Position numbers and translations under genes: made by a program. Shown here in pieces: positions 19,854 to 27,332 of a DNA stretch of 41,651 bases (position 1 is the first letter of the stretch; each line of letters begins with the position of its first letter). Source of the DNA: an uncultured Clostridia bacterium (lineage in GTDB: Bacteria > Bacillota > Clostridia > Oscillospirales > Oscillospiraceae); the NCBI GenBank assembly GCA_946628965.1, contig CAMOXI010000010.1:1-41651 (forward strand), in the 5' to 3' direction. The notes under the pieces were generated by a model. It was not told where the DNA came from and ran no database searches. It saw nothing but the letters and a program-made list of their open reading frames with translations.

Positions 19854-22655
19854 TTAAAGTTTTGCAACCACAGATGCGCAGCGCGGGCAAAGTCCCGTCT
19901 CGGGATCGGCGTTGAGGGAGTGCTTCCAGCAGCGGGGGCACTTGACGCCCGGCGCCTCGAAGACGGAGATGTTCAGCCCGGGGATCCGGCTGCTCGCGCC
20001 GGAGGCGGCGGTCTCGCCCTCGCCGGCGTCATCACTGATCAGGCACTCGGACACGATGAAGAGCTCCGCCAGATCCATGTCGGACAGGCGCGCAGCCGCA
20101 GCCCTGGCTTCCGCATTCCCGGTGTGCAGGGTGACGGCGGCTTCCAGCGGCTTGCCGATGCGCTTGGCGGCACGGGCGGTCTCGATGACGCCGTTGACGT
20201 CGTTCCTGAGGGCGATCAGCTCGTCCCAGCGGGCCATCTCCTCAGCGGGGAGGGCATAGTCCGCAAAGGGCTTGTTCATCTGGTTGAGCACCACGTTGCG
20301 GGCATCGTCGCCCTCTCTGTGGGGCATGGCCAGCCAGATCTCATCGCAGGTGAAGGCCAGGATCGGCGCGAACATCCTGGTCAGGGTATCCAGGATCAGG
20401 TACAGGGCGGTCTGGGCGCTGCGGCGCTTGAGGCCGTTCTTCTCCTCGCAGTAGAGGCGGTCCTTGATGATATCCAGGTAGAAGCTGGAGAGCTCGACCA
20501 CGCAGAAGTCGTTGATGGCGTGGGAGATCACATGGAACTCGTAATCCTTGTACGCCGCCTCGACCTTCTCGATCAGCTCGTTGAGCTTGGTGACGGCCCA
20601 GCGGTCCAGAGGCAGCATGTCGGCCGGCGCGACCAGGTCGTTTGCGTCAAAGCCGTCCAGGTTGCCCAGGCAATAGCGGGCGGTGTTGCGGAACTTCAGG
20701 TAGTTCTGGCTCAGCTGCTTGAAGATCTCCTTGGAGCATCTGACGTCCACATGGTAGTCGGCGGAGCCGGCCCAGAGGCGGATCATATCGGCGCCGAATT
20801 CCTTGATGATGTCGGCGGGATCCACGCCGTTGCCGAGGGACTTGTGCATGGCCTTGCCCTCGCCGTCCACGGTCCAGCCGTGGGTCAGGCACTCCTGATA
20901 GGGGGCGCCCATGCCCAGCGCGCCGACGGCCACCAGCAGAGAGGACTGGAACCAGCCGCGGTACTGGTCGCCGCCCTCCATGTACATGGAGGAGGGCCAG
21001 AAGCCCTGATCGCGCTTCATGGCGGCGTAGTGGGTGGAGCCGGAGTCAAACCAGCCGTCCAGTGTGTCGGTCTCCTGGGTGAAGTGCTTGCCGCCGCAGT
21101 GCGGGCAGGTGAAGCCTTCGGGCAGGATGTCGGAAGCGGGGCGGTCAAACCAGGCGTTGCTGCCTTCCTTCTCGAAGAGGGAGGCCACGGCCTCGATGCT
21201 CTCCTCGGTGCAGACGGGTTTGCCGCAGTCGTCGCAGTAGAACACGGGGATGGGCAGACCCCAGCGGCGCTGACGGGAGATGCACCAGTCGGCGCGCTCG
21301 CGGATCATGGCGCCCATGCGCTCCTTGCCCCAGGCGGGCAGCCACCGTACGTTCTCGCAGGCGGCGATGGCCTCCTCCTTGAAGGAGTCGACCGAGCAGA
21401 ACCACTGCGGGGTGGCGCGGAAGATGATGGGCTTCTTGCAGCGCCAGCAGTGGGGATAGCTGTGCATGATGTCCTCGCTGGCGAAGAGAGCGCCGCTCTC
21501 CTTCATGTCGGCGAGGATGACGGGGTTGGATTCCTCGGTGCCGAGCCCGGCGTACTTGCCGGCGTACTCGGTGTGGCGGCCCTGATCGTCCACGGGCACC
21601 ACCATATCGGTGCCGTAGCGCATGCAGGTGACATAGTCGTCGGCGCCGAAGCCGGGGGCAGTGTGCACGCAGCCGGTACCGGAGTCCATGGTGACATAGT
21701 CGGCCAGCATCAGCAGGCTGGTCTTGGGCAGGAAGGGATGGTCGGCCAGCATGTACTCGAAGAAGGAGCCCTCATGGGTCTCCACGATCTCGTAGCTGTC
21801 GATCTTGCCGGCCTTCATGACGGCGGGGACCAGCGCCTCGGCGATGACGTACATCTCGCCGTTGGGGACTCTGACGATGGCGTAGCTGTCGCCCGGGGAG
21901 AGGGTGATGCCCAGGTTGCCGGGCAGGGTCCAGATGGTGGTGGTCCAGATCAGGAAGTAGAGCTTCGAAAGATCCAGATGGGCCAGCTTGCCCTTGTCGT
22001 CATGGATGGGAAACTTGACGTAGACCGTGGTGACCGGGTCGTCCTGATACTCGATCTCGGCCTCGGCCAGGGCGGTCTCGTCGTGGGCGCACCAGTAGAC
22101 GGGCTTGAGGCCCTTGTAGATGTGCCCGTTCTGATACATCTTGCCGAAGATACGCACTTCGTCAGACTCAAAGCCCTTGTTCATCGTGGTGTAGGGATGC
22201 TCCCAGTCCGCGATGACGCCCAGGCGCTTGAAGCCCTCGCGCTGCCGGTCGATGTACTTGTTGGCATAGGCCTCGCAGGCGGAGCGGAAATCCGCCACGC
22301 TCATGGCCTTGTGGTTGAGCTTCTGCTCCTTGATGATGGCAGACTCGATGGGCATGCCGTGGTTGTCCCAGCCGGGGATGTAGGGCACATGGTAGCCGCG
22401 CATCATGTAGCTGCGGTTGATGAAGTCCTTGATGGACTTATTGAGGGCGTGGCCCATATGAATGTCGCCGTTGGAGAAGGGAGGGCCGTCATGCAGGTTA
22501 AAGAGCGGCAGGCCCTCGCTCTTTTTCAGATGCTCGTTGTAAATATCCAGTTCTTCCCAGTGTCTGAGCATATCCGGCTCCCGCTTGGGCAGGCCGGCGC
22601 GCATGGGAAAGTCGGTTTTCGGCAGGTTCAGGGTGGCGTTGAAATCTTTGGACAT
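19854..22655 (-). CDS. ileS: Isoleucyl-tRNA synthetase
   Basis: A 933-residue class I synthetase charging tRNA-Ile. The HIGH motif is HMGH (66-69, in SNGDIHMGHALN). The KMSKS position reads KAMHKS (601-606), so the loop is A-M-H-K-S. The editing (CP1) domain, anticodon-binding domain and C-terminal zinc knuckle (CPRCWKH...CPRCASVV) are all present. The ATG follows AGGAGA by 7 nt. It lies between divIVA and lspA, as in many Firmicutes. No T-box (no TGGNACCGCG-type antiterminator) is visible in the 300 bp upstream on this strand. Confidence 0.97.
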   Translation of the reverse strand: MSKDFNATLNLPKTDFPMRAGLPKREPDMLRHWEELDIYNEHLKKSEGLPLFNLHDGPPFSNGDIHMGHALNKSIKDFINRSYMMRGYHVPYIPGWDNHGMPIESAIIKEQKLNHKAMSVADFRSACEAYANKYIDRQREGFKRLGVIADWEHPYTTMNKGFESDEVRIFGKMYQNGHIYKGLKPVYWCAHDETALAEAEIEYQDDPVTTVYVKFPIHDDKGKLAHLDLSKLYFLIWTTTIWTLPGNLGITLSPGDSYAIVRVPNGEMYVIAEALVPAVMKAGKIDSYEIVETHEGSFFEYMLADHPFLPKTSLLMLADYVTMDSGTGCVHTAPGFGADDYVTCMRYGTDMVVPVDDQGRHTEYAGKYAGLGTEESNPVILADMKESGALFASEDIMHSYPHCWRCKKPIIFRATPQWFCSVDSFKEEAIAACENVRWLPAWGKERMGAMIRERADWCISRQRRWGLPIPVFYCDDCGKPVCTEESIEAVASLFEKEGSNAWFDRPASDILPEGFTCPHCGGKHFTQETDTLDGWFDSGSTHYAAMKRDQGFWPSSMYMEGGDQYRGWFQSSLLVAVGALGMGAPYQECLTHGWTVDGEGKAMHKSLGNGVDPADIIKEFGADMIRLWAGSADYHVDVRCSKEIFKQLSQNYLKFRNTARYCLGNLDGFDANDLVAPADMLPLDRWAVTKLNELIEKVEAAYKDYEFHVISHAINDFCVVELSSFYLDIIKDRLYCEEKNGLKRRSAQTALYLILDTLTRMFAPILAFTCDEIWLAMPHREGDDARNVVLNQMNKPFADYALPAEEMARWDELIALRNDVNGVIETARAAKRIGKPLEAAVTLHTGNAEARAAAARLSDMDLAELFIVSECLISDDAGEGETAASGASSRIPGLNISVFEAPGVKCPRCWKHSLNADPETGLCPRCASVVAKL

Positions 22656-22679
22656 AAGCGTATCTCCTATACAAGTAGA

Positions 22680-22905
22680 ATCGGGGAGAAAAGGGTAGCT
22701 GTATTACAGGAAATGCAGGAACAAGCACGTTTGTTGCCCCGAAGGAGTTTTGAATTGTTATTGACGGGGCTTTGCCTCGGCAATAACTCCCTGAGGCGAG
22801 CGCTGCGAGCCCTCGCTTCGACCAAACGAGCCGTCTCCCGCACGGCGAGTGCGATAAAAGCGAGTATCTCCATCGTAAAACATCGTTTTACGATGGAAGG
22901 GAAAA
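22680..22905. repeat. Stem-loop-rich intergenic element upstream of ileS
   Basis: The 300-bp gap between divIVA and ileS holds several hairpins: GTTATTG/CAATAAC (22757-22763, 22781-22787) with an inner CGGGGC/GCCTCG stem, GCCGT/ACGGC near 22828-22845, and a perfect 12-bp stem CCATCGTAAAAC/GTTTTACGATGG (22870-22881, 22885-22896). An 83-codon minus-strand frame (22918-22667) spans it, but it begins inside the divIVA terminator and lacks a ribosome binding site. I regard the region as a non-coding repeat element. Confidence 0.5.
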
Positions 22906-22907
22906 GC

Positions 22908-22935
22908 GGGGCGCGCACCTGATGGTGCCCGCCCC
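22908..22935 (-). terminator. Terminator after divIVA
   Basis: GGGGCGCGCACC (22908-22919) pairs with GGTGCCCGCCCC (22924-22935) with a single mismatch. On the minus strand it is followed by GCTTTTCCC, consistent with intrinsic termination. ileS may therefore need its own promoter. Confidence 0.7.
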
Positions 22936-22957
22936 GTACTATGCAGATGGCAGAGGC

Positions 22958-23581
22958 TCAGACCGTGAAGGGCTGAGTGCTCTCTAAGCTGACAGCAGGC
23001 TCCTCGGCGGGACCGAGATCAAGGGCGAAGTTCATCTCCGGCTGGATCTTGGAGGCAGAGTCCTCAATGCTGCGCACGGTCTCTTCCACGGCGGCAGCAC
23101 CGGCGGCCTCATCGGCCTCCGGCTGGGGTATGTAGTCCTGGCTGATGGTCTCGAGCTGAGCGATCTGGCCCTCGCACAGGGCGCGGACGCTGTCAAAATA
23201 CTTGGCGGTGGCGGCCTTCGCCTCTTCGAGGCGGCGCTCATACATGGCGGTCTCTTCCTCGATGGAACCGACGCGGGCCTTGACCTGCTCCTCGGCTTCG
23301 GCGAGCATGGCGGCGGCGCGCTTGCGGGCGTCCTGCTCGATCTGGACGGCCAGCTTCTGGGCGGAGAGGATGGCGGAGGAGAGGGTCTCTTCCCCGGCGC
23401 GGTACTCCTCGATCTTGTCGACGAGGACCTTCATCTTGCTCTTGAGAACGGCGTTCTCCTTCTGGTAAGCGGTAACGGAATCGGCCAGCTCTTCCAGGAA
23501 GTCGTCCACGGAAGCCATATCGTAGCCACTGAGGCGGGATTTCTCAAAGGTTTTTTCACGGATGTCCTGAGCGGTAATCAT
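22958..23581 (-). CDS. divIVA: DivIVA-family cell division/polarity protein
   Basis: A 207-residue coiled-coil protein. Residues 1-60 form the DivIVA lipid-binding N-domain (ITAQDIREKTFEKSRLSGYDMASVDDFLEEL), followed by a long coiled coil (about 35-150) and a disordered acidic tail. DivIVA proteins gather at curved membrane and organise division or growth zones. The ATG at 23581 is chosen because AAAGGTGG is 8 nt upstream; an earlier GTG overlaps that binding site. It follows sepF by about 30 bp, in the conserved yggS-sepF-divIVA-ileS order. Confidence 0.93.
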   Translation of the reverse strand: MITAQDIREKTFEKSRLSGYDMASVDDFLEELADSVTAYQKENAVLKSKMKVLVDKIEEYRAGEETLSSAILSAQKLAVQIEQDARKRAAAMLAEAEEQVKARVGSIEEETAMYERRLEEAKAATAKYFDSVRALCEGQIAQLETISQDYIPQPEADEAAGAAAVEETVRSIEDSASKIQPEMNFALDLGPAEEPAVSLESTQPFTV

Positions 23582-23613
23582 AACTTTATCCACCTTTCAA
23601 AATTTTCTCTGTA

Positions 23614-24210
23614 TCAAAGAAGCTGGCCGTCGCTCTCGGCTTCCCCGGCCTGGGATCCCAGAACGTCCACATTCTGGGGGGTGACGAAATAAGTCTTTGC
23701 GGAGATCGGCGTGATCTTGCCGTGCAGCGCGAAGGTGATGCCGGACAGGAAGTCCAGCAGCCGACGGGCAAAGTCCGTCTGCACGCCCTCCAGCGTCATG
23801 ACCACGGAGCGGCCCTGGCTCAGATGGCTCACCAGCTCCCCGGCCTCGTCGAAGCTCTTGGGATTGAAGAGGATCACCTGCTGCTCGCTGCCGCCGAATT
23901 CCACGACGCGCTCGCGCCGGGCCTTGGCCCCCTTCTTGAAGCCGAGTGCGCTGAAGAGGCCACCGCCGCCGCTGCCGCCCGCATTGCCTGCGGCCGCGGG
24001 CTGCTGTGCGGGCTTGGGCTGCTCCTCCTTCGGGGCGTCCTCCGGCTCGATCTTTGCGCCGGCGTCCTCGCCGAACGCGTTTTCAAACTGTATCTGCGCG
24101 GCGCTGGGCTGCTGGGCCTGGGGCCTCAGATTCGTCTCGGCGCCTTCAAAGAAATCATCCTCGTCGTCATACGGTTGGGTGAGCTTACGCAGTTCATCCA
24201 AGAAACCCAT
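23614..24210 (-). CDS. sepF: Cell division protein SepF
   Basis: A 198-residue protein of the division ring. The N-terminal amphipathic membrane-targeting helix (MGFLDELRKLTQP) is followed by an acidic, Gln/Pro/Gly-rich linker (about 20-95) and the C-terminal SepF domain (about 98-185), which contains FGGSEQQVILFNPKSFDEA and RLLDFLSGITFALHG. SepF binds FtsZ and tethers it to the membrane. The ATG follows CCGGAGG with a suitable spacer. It is in one operon with yggS upstream (35 bp) and divIVA downstream. Confidence 0.95.
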   Translation of the reverse strand: MGFLDELRKLTQPYDDEDDFFEGAETNLRPQAQQPSAAQIQFENAFGEDAGAKIEPEDAPKEEQPKPAQQPAAAGNAGGSGGGGLFSALGFKKGAKARRERVVEFGGSEQQVILFNPKSFDEAGELVSHLSQGRSVVMTLEGVQTDFARRLLDFLSGITFALHGKITPISAKTYFVTPQNVDVLGSQAGEAESDGQLL

Positions 24211-24245
24211 GGTTTTGCCTCCGGAAATGCGATTTGGTTATTTAT

Positions 24246-24947
24246 CTATTTATGGTAAACACGGGCGCCGAAGATGGCCGTGCCCACCCGGACCATGTTG
24301 GCCCCGCAGGCGATTGCGGCCGGATAATCCCCGGACATGCCCATAGACAAAAAATCCATGGATACATTATCGTATTTTTTTCTCCCATTGTCAACAAAAA
24401 GCTTCCGCATTGCGAGAAAAAAAGGGCGGTTTTCGTCGGGACTATGGCAGATGGGAGGAATTGCCATCAGCCCGCGCACGGAAATCCCGCCAAAAGCGGA
24501 AGCTGCTTCCAGCGCCGCCGGGATCTCCTCCGGGGCAAAGCCGGATTTGGAGGGCTCCGCTCCGATGTTGATCTCCAGCAGCACCTCCTGCACGAGACCG
24601 CGCTTCTGCGCCTCGCGGGAGATCGCCTCCAGCAGGCTGAGGCTGTCCACGCCGTGGATCAGCGATGCCAGGCCCACCACCTGCTTCACTTTGTTTTTCT
24701 GCAGATGGCCGATGAAGTGCAGCGGCGCGCCCTCGTAGGCGCCCTGCGCCTGCTTTTCCAGCATCTCCTGCACCCGGTTTTCCCCGCAGATATCCACACC
24801 GGCGGCGATCGCCTCGCGCACGCGGCCGGCGTCGTTCATCTTGGTGGCCGCCACGAGCAGGATCTCCTTCGGATCCCGACCCGCGGCGAGGGCCGCCGCC
24901 TCGATCTCGGCGCGCACCCGCGCCACATTTTCCGTGATGCTGCTCAT
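24246..24947 (-). CDS. yggS: PLP homeostasis protein, YggS/PROSC family
   Basis: A 233-residue single-domain TIM-barrel protein that binds pyridoxal phosphate, probably through K36 in LLVAATK. Other family motifs are GENRVQEMLEK, HFIGHLQKNKVK, LEINIGAEPSKSG, GLMAIPP and the phosphate-binding SMGMSGDYPAAIACGANMVRVGTAIFG. It helps balance vitamin B6 and amino/keto acid pools rather than having a clear enzyme activity. The start is 4 bp after the stop of the upstream membrane-anchored gene, so the two are coupled. Confidence 0.95.
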   Translation of the reverse strand: MSSITENVARVRAEIEAAALAAGRDPKEILLVAATKMNDAGRVREAIAAGVDICGENRVQEMLEKQAQGAYEGAPLHFIGHLQKNKVKQVVGLASLIHGVDSLSLLEAISREAQKRGLVQEVLLEINIGAEPSKSGFAPEEIPAALEAASAFGGISVRGLMAIPPICHSPDENRPFFLAMRKLFVDNGRKKYDNVSMDFLSMGMSGDYPAAIACGANMVRVGTAIFGARVYHK

Positions 24948-24951
24948 ACTT

Positions 24952-25542
24952 TCAGCTTCTTTCTATCTCAGCTTCGATCAAGCGAATGTTCAGATACGCT
25001 CCGCCCTCCGTCAGGCGAAAGAGCAGGAGCGTCTCTCCCCCGCTCTCCCGCACCTCCAGCAGGCGGGCGGGCACGGCGCGGGAAAAGCCCGCAAAGCGCA
25101 GGCGGCAGGGGCCGGGCGCCGGGCAGTCCCCGGTTTGGAGACAGGCCGCGTAATACCAGACCATGTCCTCCACGATCCGGGCCTCGCCGGTGCTCTCCGG
25201 CTCCCTTTCCTCCAGGGCGGCAAGCGCCTGCGGCGTGAGCTCTTCCAGATCTTCCGGCCGCAGGGATTCCAAGCCGTCGCAGGCGGAGAAATACACGCCC
25301 GACCCGGGCAGCTTTTTCCCCTCCGCCGCACCGGGGATCGGTGCGATCACCCGCTCCCGCCGGACGGCGACGCCGCGCAGCGGATACGTGCTCTCCGCCA
25401 GAACGGGCAGCGGCCTCTGCCGCAGGGCGGCCAGCCCCTCATACAGGAAGACGCCCAGATACGCGCAGGCGCCCAGAAACAGCAGGGCCGCCACTGCCAG
25501 GAGGAAAGGGCTCTCCCGGGACTTATGTATCGACCGACTCAA
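24952..25542 (-). CDS. Membrane-anchored extracytoplasmic protein, unknown function
   Basis: A 196-residue protein with a short positive N-terminus, one membrane helix (about 12-38) and a predicted extracellular remainder. Similar small HlyD-like proteins precede yggS/sepF in Clostridia, which I recall only in general terms. The only reasonable start is TTG at 25542, inside the end of hfq (20-bp overlap); no good Shine-Dalgarno is seen, so translation probably depends on ribosomes terminating hfq. The Cys pair in [15 protein letters not shown] could form a disulfide. A role in division or envelope is suggested only by position. Confidence 0.7.
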   Translation of the reverse strand: MSRSIHKSRESPFLLAVAALLFLGACAYLGVFLYEGLAALRQRPLPVLAESTYPLRGVAVRRERVIAPIPGAAEGKKLPGSGVYFSACDGLESLRPEDLEELTPQALAALEEREPESTGEARIVEDMVWYYAACLQTGDCPAPGPCRLRFAGFSRAVPARLLEVRESGGETLLLFRLTEGGAYLNIRLIEAEIERS

Positions 25543-25753
25543 GATTCAGCGGCCGGGGCGGCACGACGGTGGAGATGGCATGCTTGTAGATGAGCTGCTG
25601 CTTCCCGTCGGAATCCAGCACCACGGTAAAGCCGTCGAAGCCCCTGACCACGCCGTGCAGCTGAAAGCCGTTCATCAGAAACATGGTCACGTTGAGCCGG
25701 TCGCGCCGGGCCTGGTTGAGAAAAGCGTCCTGGAGATTGATTTGTTTTTGCAT
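25523..25753 (-). CDS. hfq: RNA chaperone Hfq
   Basis: A 76-residue Sm-like protein that forms hexamers and pairs small RNAs with mRNAs. Sm1 ([30 protein letters not shown], compressed here into the first half) is followed by Sm2 ending in [10 protein letters not shown], the conserved [YF]KHA motif. The tail is short, as usual in Firmicutes. It lies after miaA, matching the widespread miaA-hfq order, and its end overlaps the next gene. Confidence 0.96.
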   Translation of the reverse strand: MQKQINLQDAFLNQARRDRLNVTMFLMNGFQLHGVVRGFDGFTVVLDSDGKQQLIYKHAISTVVPPRPLNLESVDT

Positions 25754-25825
25754 TTGTCTGTTGCTCCTTCTGTCTTGTAGTTTCCGCCGTGGGCGGTCAC
25801 TCCATGATAGCGCGGAGCAAGCGGA

Positions 25826-26764
25826 TTATTCTGTCGAAAGCAGGCGGAGGATTTCTTCCTCTGCGGCGTCAAAGTCCGGGCGGCGATCCCAGCGAAACCA
25901 GTGAGCCGAAGGATTCCGGCCGAACCAGGTGAGCTGCCGCTTGGCATAGCGGCGGCTGTTCAGCTTGATAAGCTCCGCGGCATCACCGCGGCTCATCTCG
26001 CCCCGGAGCGCCAGCGCCGCCTCCTTGTAGCCGATGGCCTGCATGGCTGTGCACTCGGCGGAGAGGCCCTCCTTGAGCAGGCCCTCCACCTCGTCAAAGA
26101 GCCCCTCGGCGACCATGGCGTCCACCCGGCTGTCGATGCGCTCGTAGAGGTCTGCCCGGTCCAGGTACGTCAGCGCCGCCGTGAAAGCCCTATAGCGGGG
26201 CGGGCGGGCGCGGGTCTCCGCGTCGTGCGCGGTGATGGTCTTGCCGGTGAGGCGGTAGATCTCGATGGCGCGGACGATGCGGCGCCTGTCCGCCGGGTGG
26301 AGCTTTGCCGCCCGTTCGGGGTCAAAGGTGCGCAGTGTCTCCAGCATGGCTTCCCCGCCGCGCTCGTCGTATTCGGCGTCCAGGGCCGTGCGCAGGCTCT
26401 CATCCCCGGTGTCCCGCTCAGCAAAGTCCCGGCCGGAGAGCAGGGAGTCGATATAGAGCCCGGTGCCACCCACGAGGATCGGCGTTTTGCCCGCGGCGAG
26501 GAGCATGTCGCAGACCTGCCCCGCCTCCTGCACATAGCGGGAGACGGAATAGTCCTCCCAGGGCTCCGCCACGTCGAGCATGTGGTGGGGCACTCTGGCG
26601 CGCTCCTCGGCGGTGGCCTTGGCAGTGCCGATGTCCATGCGGCGGTAGATCTGCATGGAGTCGGCCGAGACGATCTCCCCGTTCAGTTGTTCCGCCAGCT
26701 CGATGCCGAGCCGGGTCTTGCCCGTGGCCGTCGGCCCGCAGACAACGATGATTTGTGGTTTCAT
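25826..26764 (-). CDS. miaA: tRNA dimethylallyltransferase
   Basis: A 312-residue enzyme that transfers dimethylallyl from DMAPP to the N6 of A37 in tRNAs reading UNN codons. The P-loop is GPTATGKT near the N-terminus; DSMQIYRRMDIGTAKA and LVGGTGLYIDSLLSG are family motifs. The ATG at 26764 starts MKPQIIVVCG; an alternative ATG seven codons earlier (26785) cannot be excluded, as neither has a strong Shine-Dalgarno. MiaB, which completes the ms2i6A37 modification, is encoded on the opposite strand at 29732. Confidence 0.95.
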   Translation of the reverse strand: MKPQIIVVCGPTATGKTRLGIELAEQLNGEIVSADSMQIYRRMDIGTAKATAEERARVPHHMLDVAEPWEDYSVSRYVQEAGQVCDMLLAAGKTPILVGGTGLYIDSLLSGRDFAERDTGDESLRTALDAEYDERGGEAMLETLRTFDPERAAKLHPADRRRIVRAIEIYRLTGKTITAHDAETRARPPRYRAFTAALTYLDRADLYERIDSRVDAMVAEGLFDEVEGLLKEGLSAECTAMQAIGYKEAALALRGEMSRGDAAELIKLNSRRYAKRQLTWFGRNPSAHWFRWDRRPDFDAAEEEILRLLSTE

Positions 26765-26842
26765 GGTGTTTTTGGTTTCCTGCATGTTCGGAAACGTGTA
26801 CTTTTATATCCGCCTGTTCACAGTCGTCAGGCTGCGTGTTTC

Positions 26843-27273
26843 AAGAACCATTTCTCTTTCCTGTTCGCGGAAAGAGAAACGGTTCTTACACTCCAAAGAG
26901 AAAGGCGACCAGAGGAAGGGTTCCTCTGGACTCCTCTCCTAAAAGGGGAGTCCAAGGGCAGAACATAGGTCGCCGCTGCGTCAGACGAAGCTCGTTCCGC
27001 TTCACTTCCATGGTTTGCGAAAGAGCCATGAAAGCTGCGCATCCACTCCCTCCGTCTTCCTTTCAACTTCAAAGCAATCGCTTTGAAGTTGTGAAACTGC
27101 CCGCATGTCCCCGCGGCTCGTCAGTCAATCGACCAGGCAGCGCCGCGAGCGTAAGCGAAGCCTCACGCGGATGGCGATGCGCAGGAACGTATGGGTCCTT
27201 GGGAGCGCCCTTTTCTTTCTTACACCGGGCGCGGCGCTATCTTTCTTTTCGGGCAAGATCGAAAAGAAAGATA
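26843..27273. repeat. Chain of hairpins between mutL and miaA
   Basis: The 550-bp gene-free gap holds at least five stems: AAGAACC..TTTCC at 26843-26861 with 26869-26887 (19 bp, one mismatch); AGAGGAA/TTCCTCT (26911-26927); TGGACTCC/GGAGTCCA (26927-26954); CAACTTCAAAGC/GCTTTGAAGTTG (27064-27091, perfect 12 bp); TATCTTTCTTTTCG/CGAAAAGAAAGATA (27238-27273, perfect 14 bp). The last is related to the hairpin at 40386-40420. No convincing gene is present; frames crossing the gap lack ribosome binding sites. Confidence 0.65.
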
Positions 27274-27332
27274 GGGGGGGCGCATACCGCAGGTTATCGT
27301 TTGCAAACACGGATAAAGCATCGTACGCTCTT

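Noticed and set aside
22667-22918. An 83-codon minus-strand frame upstream of ileS
   Set aside because: It begins inside the divIVA terminator, has no Shine-Dalgarno and covers several hairpins. I treat it as repeat DNA, though a translated repeat cannot be excluded.
19767-22922. Thousand-codon open frame on the plus strand opposite ileS
   Set aside because: Same GC-driven artefact; the minus strand encodes a complete IleRS with all motifs.
22656-22957. Possible T-box riboswitch before ileS
   Set aside because: No specifier-type stem I or TGGNACCGCG antiterminator sequence could be found on the minus strand.
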